From positions 46,125,678 to 46,189,677 of the forward strand of contig CM049307.1 of the NCBI GenBank assembly GCA_026874595.1: a stretch of 64,000 nucleotides of DNA, given 5' to 3'. The DNA is from Sipunculus nudus (Eukaryota; Annelida; Sipuncula; Golfingiida; Sipunculidae). Below, piece by piece: positions 12,770-24,748 of the stretch; position 1 is the first letter of the stretch, and every line of letters begins with the position of its first letter. The notes beneath the pieces are model-generated. The model was not told where the DNA came from, made no database searches, and saw only the letters and a program-made list of their open reading frames with translations. The translations under genes and the position numbers were made by a program.

Positions 12770-14990
12770 CTGTTTTGGATACAATTACTTAAACACTAAG
12801 ATAAAGATTAAAATGCAGTTAAACAGCTCCCTTGACCAATATAACTACAATACAAAGTACCTATCACTCTAGTATCAGTATTTAAATTCAGCTAGTTTAA
12901 AGATATCTCCTTCAAATCCCTCACTGAAGTCCAGGGTTGCCAAAATGTCAGCAAATCAGTTAGATCTTAAACTATATAAATTTATGTCAGTATGACAAAG
13001 TGCAAAAGTACATTCATGGTATCTCTGACTTTTTATGTTTTCATGATTGTAAACTTGCATTGTTAAGGGAAAGAAATAATGCAAGTCACTGTGTTTTAAT
13101 CTTGAGTATGCACATACACAACCAAGACATTTATAATCATTAACAATAGGTAATCCTTCTTACTTTGACTGCCCCAGATAATGAAACCATCAGAGACTGG
13201 CAGGAAATATCATAAATATGACATGTGAAATATTTATGGTACTCCTGCTTCAGAGTAAATGACAGAGCATCATGCGAACATTTGTTAGGTTCTGCCATCC
13301 ACAAAGCCCAAGAGATTTTCCAGGAGATCTGCTGGGAATTCATATCTGCTGTGACATCCTCCCCTGGGACAAGCTGCATTGCCAACTCATTTGTGCTGTC
13401 CATGATCTGCTACACATTAACTTATTGTACTTAAATTTTTTGTTCACTAGCAATGGCTTAATGATGAGAAAAAACAAAGGAAATTTTGATTTACCTTTAG
13501 TTGAAAATAATCAAAAGCATGGGTTTAATATTAATTATTTAAAAGGAGAAATGTAAAAATAAAATAGAAATTGTAACAATAGTTTAACAACTTGAAATTT
13601 ATGTGAGCACCTTTAAACCTTCAATCACAAAAAATAACTTTAAAAAGAAAAAAAGAACATATTTTAATAAAAATATAATCAAAATGAAATTTAAAATAAA
13701 TTTGTCTTTACCTTGTATATTTTGCAAAGTTTATTGATAGCCCTTAAAGACTTAAAAGGGTAAAACTTCAAAAAGAAACACCTGAATTGATTTCTTTATA
13801 CTACATGAGAAAGGAAGATTTAAATTGGAAAGAACTAGTTTTATCCAAATACATAAAATATATAAATTTTTATAGTTAGGGTAAAATATATGAACTTTTG
13901 TTTTGAAAGAGGTTTATTTTTCCATTAGCAATTAAATCTCAAAACATATATGCATTTCTATTTCATCTGTTATCATAACCTGAATATTTACAGGATGGAC
14001 GGCAGTTTGAAAAAGAGCAAGTCTGACAACAAAGATGCCCAGTAAAAATTAAGTTTCTGTGTTTTTGATTAGATCCTTGTAATAATCTATATTCCTCTTT
14101 AAGGCACAGAGTGTATTGCAATCTCATGTCTATTATAGCTCCAGAAATGAAATCACACTGAGCATGTGGCACTGAACATGCCATCTTATTTAAAATGATT
14201 CTGACCATCTGCACTGTCAGCTGAACCAGGTGTTAAACTTCCTGGATTCACATCAGTGATGTTTGTGTCAGTTGATATATGTTGCTACCAGATCCTGTAT
14301 TTGCATGTTTGCCTGAAAAGCACACTACTGGCTTCATATCTGACTGAGAGCTGATGGACAGTTCAAAATCATCAATCAGTGGTTTACTGCAGAGGCTTCT
14401 AAGGAATTGGAGTTCTATTCAGAGCTAAGTTATTCAAAGTTGATACAAAATAACATTTCTGCATTTTATAAATATGATACAGTATAATAAATAATTTGAC
14501 ATTATAAAGAAGTTCCAATATCAGTATTGATAATACTCCAGCAGAGCTCAGAATAGATTCAAATGAGGATTAAACCTAGACTCTTTGGAATATACATCTA
14601 AAAAAGGGTAAATGGCCTCTAATGCACAAAGAAAAACTGTGTGAGAGTAAATTGGAAAAAGGTATCTTAACAATATATATATGAAATGACACTGATTACA
14701 GTTTGGATGATGCCTTTGTCCAATGTGTGTATGACTCAGGTATGGATGGCATAGAGTTTTTAATATAGTGGTAAAAAGTAGCTGGTATATAGACAGAGAC
14801 TTGGACTGGCTTCAAAATTAGATGGCATTTACAGCATGCTCATGTAAGAGGGCAAAATGTTTAAAAACAGACTGGATGTCAAAGAAAACCAGACTTTGTT
14901 CAGACAACCTTGTCAGTAAAAGACTGTACTGGGATACAAAGGCTGGGATCTAAACTTGCTAAAGGTAAAAGGCACCCATGTAGGAGCTAG
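12770..14990. other. AT-rich noncoding DNA, inferred intronic
   Basis: Long A/T-rich runs dominate, especially 13430-13960. Open frames up to 94 codons have no recognisable domain. I see no gene or structured repeat. Confidence 0.4.
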
Positions 14991-14995
14991 AAGGT

Positions 14996-15302
14996 AATGG
15001 TGATGGCTTAATGGTTAGGGCGCTGGACTTGTAACAGCAAGGTCATGGGTTTACATGATCCTGTTCTGACCAAGCCAGAAGAGTGAACTCTCTCAATCCA
15101 GGAATGAATAGGTTCTTGTCATGGGCAGAAGGCAAATACAGAATGAATATAACCTCCTTGCACCTATTATGGCTGCTTTGGTTGTGTGCTCCCCAGGGGA
15201 CGAGATATGCTTCAAGAATGAACACACCCAAAAGACCAGGATGGCAAAGAGTAAAGTCAGATGTGGCTGACATCTTTGGTGATATCAGACTATAAATCAC
15301 TA
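14996..15302 (+). mobile_element. tRNA-derived SINE
   Basis: The 5' end reads like a tRNA gene on the plus strand: box-A-like TGGCTTAATGG at 15004-15014, then GGGCGCTGGACTTGTAACAG with TGT in the anticodon-loop position, then GGTCATGGGTTTACATGATCC as a degraded box B with extra bases. About 240 bases of non-tRNA body follow, to around 15300. The broken T-arm and attached body indicate a decayed SINE, perhaps from a tRNA-Thr-like ancestor. Confidence 0.6.
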
Positions 15303-15957
15303 TACCTTTAAATATATCCTGTTAAGGCTTCACAGGCATATATACACGTACACCCTTTGGCAGGTGAATTCCCTAAATTGAGATAATGTTCTGGCAGAAA
15401 TCAGTTTAAATTACAACCATATTTGGAGTGCTACAACTGTTTTAAGCTAAATGGTACCCAACTGGGTTTGGACTTGCTTCAATGTGGGCAGCAGCTGAAA
15501 TATGTTAGCAGGACAGCAACTTGTTTAAGTAACAGACACAGTTCCATAAATCTGAAACCAAGTTGTCTTATGAAGTACTGCGCAGCAAGTGCAAGTAATA
15601 GAAGTTAATAATATATGTCAGCTTGACATTACAAACAGCCAAGGTCTGGTAGAGCTTGCTATGATTTGCCAGACAGGAAAGTGCTGGCTAGTCCAGTACT
15701 TCCAGATGTAAATGTCTAGCTCACAAGACTGGCCACGTGCAGTCTGTATTCCCAATCCATATGGTCAAGCATCAGCAGACAAAGCTCCCACTACATCTAC
15801 AAACCTATTGGTCACAGGAGCCAAACACCTGATGGGCTGAGTAACCCTAAACTAAAGACTCACAGCAGCTTTCAAGTACTCAATCCTCAACAAACTGACC
15901 TGCATAGATCACACTACATAATGGTTATTGCCTTCACCACTACAAGAGGGTATGCTA

Positions 15958-16240
15958 TGCATACCTTTTTGTGTCTGTGTAGGTATGTGTTTGTTCACAA
16001 CACAACTAACATGAGCATAAACAGAATTCTCATTTTGGGAATGGGCCAATGAGGAATTAATCAGAATTTGGTGTGGATCCACCATATGGTCCAGATCCAG
16101 GAACATCAACAAGGAACATTCTCAAATATACAGTCACTTTTAGACTAGTGAAGCTAGGAAAATGGGCTGAATAAGTGAATGGCAGGTGTTTTAATTCATT
16201 GGAATGCAGATTTGTGGTTGATACATACATGATAGACTCT
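15958..16240 (+). repeat. Dispersed repeat copy 1 (TTTGTTCACAACA family)
   Basis: It shares an ordered set of words with 25020-25300 and, inverted, with 43860-43990: TGTGTTTGTTCACAACA, then CTAAC, GAGCATAAACA, GGAATGGG, TGGATCCA, CAGGAACATCA. The order and spacing are conserved, so this is one family rather than chance matches. The class is unknown. Confidence 0.5.
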
Positions 16241-17516
16241 TGATCTAAATAACAGATATACAATTAAAATGTAAGGTTATATATCTGACTCTAACACACC
16301 AAACTGAAAAAGGTACATTCCACAGAATTATTCATCATTCATTCAGATAAATCATCTGGCTGCCTAGCACAGATTTAATCAGCTATCATTTGTTAGCCAG
16401 TTGTTTGGAAAATCCAAAACAACATAATTTTATTACGATTCATTGGAAATTCCCTAGGCCTCCTTTTCCCCGCGGGAGTGTGATAAACACACAATTATTG
16501 AAATGATAAGATTACCAAAATAACATAAATGGAAGGATAAATGAAGTTGCCACTTTTATATCACCATCCCCTTTTAATCATACTATGAAGTACAAATGAA
16601 CTGTATTTTCTGAATTTCTGCTATATAACAAAATAACAGATTCAAATTACAAGACACATATATGATAAACACTTCTGCAGAAAACAAGCCTACTGTCATC
16701 AACAAATCTGTTACAGACAAACACCTTTTTTCCTCAAAGAGTTTATGCCACAGTTAAGTATAATAACACAACCTGAATTTCAGAAGTCAACAAATGATAC
16801 ATTTTTATAGTCCTTGTCCACTATATTCTTTTTTCAAAGGATGGCTTACACATTCAATGAATTTCTAATTTACATTCAAATGACCACACCAGAATGTCTG
16901 CTAGAAAATATGTTTGCAAACCTCATTGAAAGTAAACCAGTGGCAGCCATTTGCAACTCTGTGTTAAAGAAAGTCAGCAGGCGTGAGTGCATGGTTTGCT
17001 GCAATACAAGCTGTTTCAACCTTACCAGAACCCTACCAAACACAAGTCATGAAACAATTATTTTCTTGAAGAGATTGATAATCTTTCACAATTTTGCACA
17101 AACAATACATTAAATTTCTTTGCTAAATTTTCTTTTGCTACGTATACTGATGAAGTTCATCTGTAACTTTGGCATTAACCATAATCGATGTCTAAATTCC
17201 AAGCCAGAACTATACACATTTTTTTCTTAAGCCAACTTTGTGACTGCTCTTTTTTAAGCCATTGTACCCGACAAGTTTCTTTGGAATCTATGGCTCTGTT
17301 TCCTGGTTGTACTGTAGTATTCACCACTTAGTACACTTCATATATTACTTACAAACATGAAACACATGAGGTTACGATCCTGTTGTCCCATAATTAGGGA
17401 ATGTACGGCAGAATATTAACTTGCCCACGAACAAATTCACCTCAGCTCATAACTACAAAGGGGTTCCCACAAACGGAGCATCTCTGAGTGTATATAATGT
17501 CTAAGTATTCATACAG

Positions 17517-17601
17517 AGCCTCGCATCAATCAGAGATACATGTATGGAGCAGCTGAGAGAGGTGATAAACTCGTTAGCAGCTGACACCAACACCTGTGCA
17601 G
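17517..17601 (+). CDS. Candidate internal exon, unknown product (weak)
   Basis: An 85-base open segment is bounded by a plausible acceptor (TTCATACAG before 17517) and a strong donor (GCAG then GTAAGC at 17602). It would encode 28 residues in an amphipathic-helix-like pattern, including MEQLREVINSLAAD, plus one base. It is on the plus strand, opposite to the channel gene, so it would belong to a nested gene. No family is recognised, no partner exon was found, and a chance occurrence is quite possible. Confidence 0.18.
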
Positions 17602-19652
17602 GTAAGCCTGCCAGTCTGTGCAGCTGACATGGAAGGCATGCCTCACTGTACAAGGACAGCCTCAACATGTAGCGCTGATGTTTCCATCTGATCTTGAGAT
17701 GTACATCACTTGGATACTGTCCAGGTGAGGCCTCAGATGTGGTTGTCAATGGAAAAGTACCTTCAGTATATATTTGCATACCTGTCTCTCTTTAGGTACT
17801 ACAGACATGCAATATACTATCATGTTTAAGAATTTTCTCTTCAAAGGCATTTCAAAGAGGACAATTTATCTGTGAACTATTCATCCTCAGAATTCTGATG
17901 TATTTATATTTTTTTATTAAATATAAAAAGAATAAATGTCCTTCATTTGATCATCTGCCACTAAATATATTATGGATGGTAACCAGTTGTTTCTTTTTTT
18001 TTGCCAATTCTGAGACATAACAGAGAAAACATATGGGCTTACATAATAGTACAGAAGATGTAAAAATGAAAAAGAAATCATATTATAAATGCAATTGGAT
18101 ATGTAAATGTAAAAATGTAAAATATGCCAAGTTCACTTCTTCTGTATTAAATACTTACTCATTTTTTTATGTTTTGACAAAGAATCCAAAATCATTACAA
18201 ACGTAATACCTAAGTTTTCTCTTCACTTATTTGAAATATCTCATTAATTAAAGCAGCATCCGCATATTCCAAGTAGATAAAGATTTGTTCCCACATCTTC
18301 AACTGATTTAAACTTCCTCTTCTCACTGTTACAAGAGCAAAATTAATTAATTAATGGCTTTGTTGTTTTCTAGAACCCTGCAGTATGATATAAAAAAGAA
18401 ATCAGACATATTGAACTAGACCTGTTATGATAACAATCCTCATTTAAAAACTAAACACTCCAGATCTGCTGAATATATTTACCACAGATTACCCCTCTAT
18501 AAATATGAAGGAAGAAAGAAAGCCTGCTTCAGCCAAACACATGATATTTATAGCACCCGATAATGGTGCAGCATCATGGCATGGATTGTTCAAGGACCCA
18601 AATAACTCTTGTGTCTAATAACAGACTGTATCCTGTTTCAGGTGTAATGGTACTGCATTTAAAGGAACTGACCAGTAATTGTCACAATGTGTATTAAGGT
18701 TGCATCCCTGGAAAAAAACCTTTCATGTATCTTTCATGTGTAAAAATGGAATTTTAAATTTTTTTACTGAATCAAAATTTAAAAATTTAATTTTTAAGTT
18801 AAAAAGAAACATGATACAAGAAAACAAAAAAAAACATATTTTTCATCGGGTCATGTAGTTTGATATTAGTTAAATACAAAGTTGTATGCTGTAACTGATT
18901 GCTTAAAATAGTGTACTAATAAAAGATTTAAAATTTGTAAAAATGTAAAAATTTCACATGAAAATGAATGTGAATTTCGTAAAGACATATATCATTAGAA
19001 AGAGCACTATGCAAGGTTTGAAATGATATATACTTTATGGGGTCTTATATGCATCTCAAGCAGCATTTTGATTGATTTAAAAATTAGGGGATTTTGCCAG
19101 CTATGTTACCTTAACTTCAGCTATCAGTTCATTTTGGCTGAATATAAAAGATTCCCTGCAAAACCTAACTGGTTAATAGACTCAGTGTCTTTTTTTTTGC
19201 CTGTTTTTTATATTGTTTTGGTTCTGCGTGTTGATAAACACATATCATATGCATGTGTTTACTATCATGTGACTGAATGGCCAAATCTAAGGTACATTTT
19301 TGTGCATGCATAAAAACTTAGAATCAAGGAAGGAAGACTTCATGAATCACAAATTAGATTTTTTCCTGTTGGTCAGAAACTTGGATTCATGATAATAATG
19401 CATGACACTATGTTTATGTTACCTTTTGCACTACTGTTTGCGCCAAGTGAAAGTTTATTTCAACTATGTATAGGCATAAGAATTCATAGACATAAGAATA
19501 CAAAGGCAAAAAGAATGAAATCTTGGCAGATACTAGCTAGTATAGTCTATCAAATATCTATAAATGTGTTTTGCCTAAATATGTGATACCACATTGCACA
19601 AATAAAAAAAGGGTAATAGAGGTCTTGTTGTATCAACATGCCCGTACATTCA

Positions 19653-20089
19653 TACTGTGGTTGGCTTCATATTCGCGAGGCTGAAATTTCGCGATTTTTC
19701 CATTTTTAATGTTTTGCGAGGGTTTCATTTTCGCTATCTCACAAGAACCTTTATCAAATCTTTGGCAAAGCCATATACCTGTGTGTATTATAAAATGAGA
19801 ATAAGTCATGAGTTTGTGACATTTCCTTATATAATGATAGGCCCGCACACACAGCATAGGTGGTTTAGTTCAAATTTAAGGCTTACATTTCCCTATACCT
19901 GCAAGGATGTAATTTATTAAAAAAAATTCTCTCTGTTTTAACCTATTACCATACAAGTATTGATTACACTATAAAAGAAGGACATTCTCAATTTGCCGAT
20001 TATTCCCGAGGGTTTCATTTTCGCGATTATTTCCCATTCGCGAATATCGCGAAATTAAAACCCTCGCGAACATAAAGGCAACCACAGTA
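19653..20089 (+). mobile_element. MITE with TACTGTGGTTG termini, copy 1
   Basis: A 437-bp element has terminal inverted repeats. The left end reads TACTGTGGTTGGCTTCAT and the right end, reverse-complemented, TACTGTGGTTGCCTTTAT, followed by subterminal CGCGA-rich segments (TTCGCGAG, TTTCGCGAT). Flanking TTCA occurs on both sides (19649-19652 and 20090-20093), giving a 4-bp target duplication. It has no coding capacity. A second copy of almost equal length lies inverted at 27898-28333. Confidence 0.75.
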
Positions 20090-20093
20090 TTCA

Positions 20094-23000
20094 CATCTAT
20101 GTGAACTCAGCTTGAGGCTCAATATTATTTACTGTATTATTAAGTATACAATATCAATTATAATTAATTCCGATGCTTTAGAACAAGGCAGATCTAAAGA
20201 ATATGGTCTTCATGTGACAGAACCATTAATTTACTTCACCTGTAAAAACCTTGCTTTTTGTCAGGTGAAACAGGCTGTTCAAAGCAATTCTAACTAATGC
20301 GAGCAAAATCTAACACTGGCCCCTGACACACCAGTAGTTCTATTACCTTAACCTGGCAACAGCTAGTGGCTCTTAAATGAATTAGCACAGGCCAGATGGG
20401 GACTGAGGCAGACAAAACGTGTACTGCTGCAGCTCTTAGCAGGCTGAAAACATGAAGGCCTTGTTCATATCCTTCCTGCCATTTGTTGATTAGCTTCTGG
20501 TTCATCCTACCCAGAAAATCAAAACTCGTGACGTGCAGTAATAAAATTCATGGAAGCCACAAAAAATAAAATTTGTGTTTTCTGTCCATGCACATGGCTA
20601 TACCTGCCCCCTTATGCCATTTCAGCAATAGTTTCTGACAGGTGACCATGTAATCAATTTAAACCAGTCATGTGTGGAAGACGTGGTACATATATTTCTT
20701 AGCTGTTCTGATAGAGTAATATATGTTGAAGAGGAATCAGAGACTGTCGGTTAAAGCACAACTGAAAGATCTACCTGAATTTTTTTTATAGATTAATATC
20801 ACCTTTCAGATACAGACACACTGTTTTCTCACGCAAACTATTTCTGTAGTTCACATGTAATTTCCCTGACTGACAGATTTATGATAAATGAATGTATGAT
20901 TCATCTCACATCCACTGATGAAGAGTGTGATATTTAAATTACTGATAACATTTTGCTGAAGAATCAGCAGTTTATTGATGGCTGATCCAGAGAGTTAAAC
21001 CCACAAGGATAATTTGGTCACAGATCTGTTTGCACCCAACACAAGTTTTTATAAGTTACCTCCAATTTCATTAACTTTCCTAAATGATTAAATTATCCAT
21101 ACAAATCTAAACAAACTCAGTAACAAACCATAATGTCACCAAGTTAAAGAGTGGTCAATATGTCTCCATCTAAAAATACTTGCAAACAATCAAATCTTAG
21201 GATATAAAATGAATATTGAAATTTATTGACAGCATCCACTGACAATACTTTAATCATTTACTAAATTAATAAATATTTATTACATTAGATCAATTTACGA
21301 TGTATATTTTAAACATCTATACGGGAAAATGATTAAATTATTTAGAACTGTTAACTAATTTATAACCTGATGAAAGAAGTACCACTTCATATATTTTCAC
21401 ATGTGACTGCATACTGCATATGAATGAGGTATGAATCATTCACTCCATAAAGCATTATATACAACACTGGCGAAGGATCTGTGACTTAGTGTGTTAATGC
21501 ACAGATTAAATGCCAAGGTAAAGTGTAAAAGAACCCTGGGGCTTTCTGCAACAGTAAAAACAAGAACTGTATGTGTCTGTGCATTTACAGAGGCAGCCCA
21601 GCCCTCTAGTCACTGACTCCAGTGCAGCCACAAGTTCCTGTCTGTATGCTTTCCCTGACTGCAGCAGACAGGTGTAGACATTGCTTCAGTTTCTTGGCTG
21701 GATGAAGGCTGGAGGGTTTCTTCTCAACATCTTAAGCGGGCTCAAAATCACATTTTGTATTGACTATCAGCAGATTACCTGGGTTCCGTGACTACCTGCC
21801 CAGAAGCCATCATGTTCTCCTAAATACCATCATTCCAGCATTCAATACCTCAAAGTCTGGCAGTAAATGCAAGACTGCAGTCTGTCGTACCTCCCAATTT
21901 CCAATATATTTTTGGCAATTTTATTTAAAAAAAACAGTCTGCATCCATAAAAAGTCTGTTCAGGCATGTTTTTATTTACATATTTCTTCAAACAGCATTT
22001 ATTATGAAGTACCTGAAATATGAAAAGGAGTAATATGAATTCCAAATGTATAGTTTTGTATTAGGTTTTATGAAGATGAAAATTCAAAATTATATGTGAT
22101 ATTGACAAAATCATGTTATTTTATATGGGTTAGATCAAATGTAAATAAATTTCTTCATAAGTTTTTTTTTCTTCTCAAATACAAATAATACAATACATAA
22201 AATATGAACATGAATGAAAGGATTATTTAAACTGCCTAACATTTTAAAATTTCAAAAATCCTTTTTGATTTTTGTTTTTTATTTAAATTCCTTAACTGTT
22301 TAAGACCTTAGGTTTCACTTATAAGGCTCTCTAAAAGGTTTTTGTGGTAGTATGAATGAATGAATTTTACATATATACTCATTTAAAAAACAATGACAAA
22401 AGATGACAGAAACCAAAAACAGAAGTATTTCAATAATTTATTATCCATTTATGTTTTAATTGAAAGGCTTTCCATACAAATGATTTACCAATGGTACAAA
22501 CTTTCTTCATCAAGTACCATTCATTTTACCTTTTTTTCACAAAAGATAAGAAGCTTAATTTTTTCCCTTATGTGAATTGAATAATTAAATAAACACAAAT
22601 GTGGAATAATTCCAACTGAATTTCTATCATTTATGCATGACGTTGCATATCAGTATAGATGACAAAGACATCTGTAACCATTTCTATAAAATTACACAGT
22701 GACATTTGCAATGTGGTAACTGGAGCAAATTTTCCATTTTCCTAGAAAACAATGCTGATGACATCTTGATTATGTTTTTTTTTTATAAAGCCATTTCATT
22801 CCTGATGTATAACATGATACCACATGAACAAAACATTGTCAATTGCAAAATGTGACAGAAAAAAATTCTGAAAAAAATAATGCAACCCCCTACCTTCTGA
22901 AGCAATACTTTGAAAAAGTCACTGTGACTTTTACAGCGTATCCAAATCAGGATGAATACACTGTCAGTCCCTCAGAAACAAGCTGTCAACCACAAATCAA

Positions 23001-23940
23001 TGAGAGTTTTACAAGTAGATTTGTCTATGGGACCCTTAGGCTGAAGCAGAAATCAGTTTACTGTGTACTCTGGTTTGTTTGATGCTGCTTCTTCAATAAT
23101 GGTCAGCTAGAACTGGTTTGTGTTTATAGATTTATTTTTACAATAAGGTGCTACTTCTAATGTAATCTGCTGTGGCAAAATCATTTTTATGGCCTTGTGT
23201 AAAGGTTAGAGTTCTGGTTTTTATTTGAGGCTGTCGATAAGATGTCCTTTGCAATACCTGTATCACCATGAGGGAGTTTGCTTTTGTTCACATGCTGGCA
23301 TTTTTATCGCTCCGCAATGAGTTATTATGTTTTTGTCTAAGTTGTTATGATTGAATTTTTATGTAATTTGTGGAAAGTGAGAGTAACGGACACAGAACAA
23401 ATGAAGCATTACAATTTTTGAGGAATCCGAAGCAGTTCTCTAAATATCCATTCATCAGTTTTCTAATATACATCATACAGTTAACTTCTGATCACCCCAT
23501 CACAACTAGATTCAGGTTAAAACATCATCTGAGGATAAAAGACAACAGCTATAATCTGTTTTATCCAAAGGTAGGCCTAGATATATTTTTACAAAGACAG
23601 TTGATATTGAAAAATCATCATATGATTATAGAATAAATCAGGTACTGCAAAAGAAGGAAAATAGACACTACTTCTTACAAAGAATTAGCGTAATTACTAA
23701 TTCTGATAAGACACTTTTTCTTGCTGTCAGAAAATGATATCTCATGGCAAGAAATAATATCACGCATCTATCTATATAGTGCTTGCACTTGCACATAACA
23801 AAAATAAATTTCTTTTTAAAAGAAAAAAATCTTATGACAAAAAATTTTTTTGGGAGTAAGTAAGAATTTTTTGTCTTACACTGGTCAAGCAAATATCTCT
23901 CTTGCCAAGATAATAATCTTGTCTTAAGAAAATTAAGGAA
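20094..23940. other. AT-rich noncoding DNA, inferred intronic
   Basis: No recognisable gene, RNA gene or structured repeat was seen. Open frames of 60-115 codons are rich in F, I, K and Y codons, as expected from base composition. Confidence 0.4.
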
Positions 23941-24748
23941 AACTAGAATACGGGTAGTCGACAAGGGACTGCGTGTATCCGCCAATATCAGAGTGGGACG
24001 GGTGAAGTGAGGCATGGGTTGAGTGGCAAGGGGAAATGGAGTGAGGTGTGTTGCATATTAGCATGCATGTCTGCAGCCGAAATATGTATGTAGGGCCATC
24101 TGCCACAAAATCTAGAAAGTTATCCAAGTTGTATACAATTGCAAAATTTTGCGCAGATAAGACAAACCACTGCCGAGATATGAGTGATATTATCCCATGG
24201 CAGACAATCAGACCAACGCCTGGCCAAAATGGTTGCAGGTGGTGCCACCAGTTTTGCGCATGATAAGGAGCTATGTGAGATCTATACACATGCAATATTT
24301 CAGGATGATACGTCATACCAGTCCTGAGATATAAGCCTGAATGTCTACAGCCTGAACGTGAATATAGGTGACACCACCTGTAATAAAATCAAGAAAGCTA
24401 TCCAGGATGAATACACATGCACGCTGGGCAAAAATGGTTGCAGGTGGCCCACCATTTTTATGCATGTTATAAAGCTATCCAAGGGCTACATTTGTGCAAA
24501 ATTTTTGGCCTGATTGGTCTAAAGAGTCCGAAGATATATGGGCTAATGTGTCAAAACAGATGCACAGATGGATGCACTGGAGAGAGGAAAGGTCATAGGT
24601 CAACGCAAAATATTTTGGCACTAGTTCACATGTGACCCGATAATGGTGTAAAGTTTCGGAAAAATCTGTCCAGTGGTCTCAGAGTTCTAGTCCGTAAACA
24701 AACATGGCGGCAGCACAACCTGGTCAAAAACATAGTATCTGCAAAACT
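23941..24748 (+). mobile_element. Tandem-core non-autonomous element, copy B
   Basis: It begins AACTAGAATACGGGTAGTCG and ends AAAACATAGTATCTGCAAAACT, matching the ends of copy A at 11610-12769. At 808 bp it is about 350 bp shorter, mainly because it carries fewer core units. Palindromic boxes such as GGTGGTGCCACC and the CACATGTGACCCG word near the 3' end are shared. No transposase frame is present. The copy-number difference of the core fits expansion and contraction by unequal exchange. Confidence 0.65.

Larger units (their letters stand above)
15303..19648. other. AT-rich noncoding DNA, inferred intronic
   Basis: It holds one dispersed-repeat copy (15958-16240) and one weak candidate exon (17517-17601). 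The rest shows only A/T-rich sequence and chance open frames. Confidence 0.4.
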
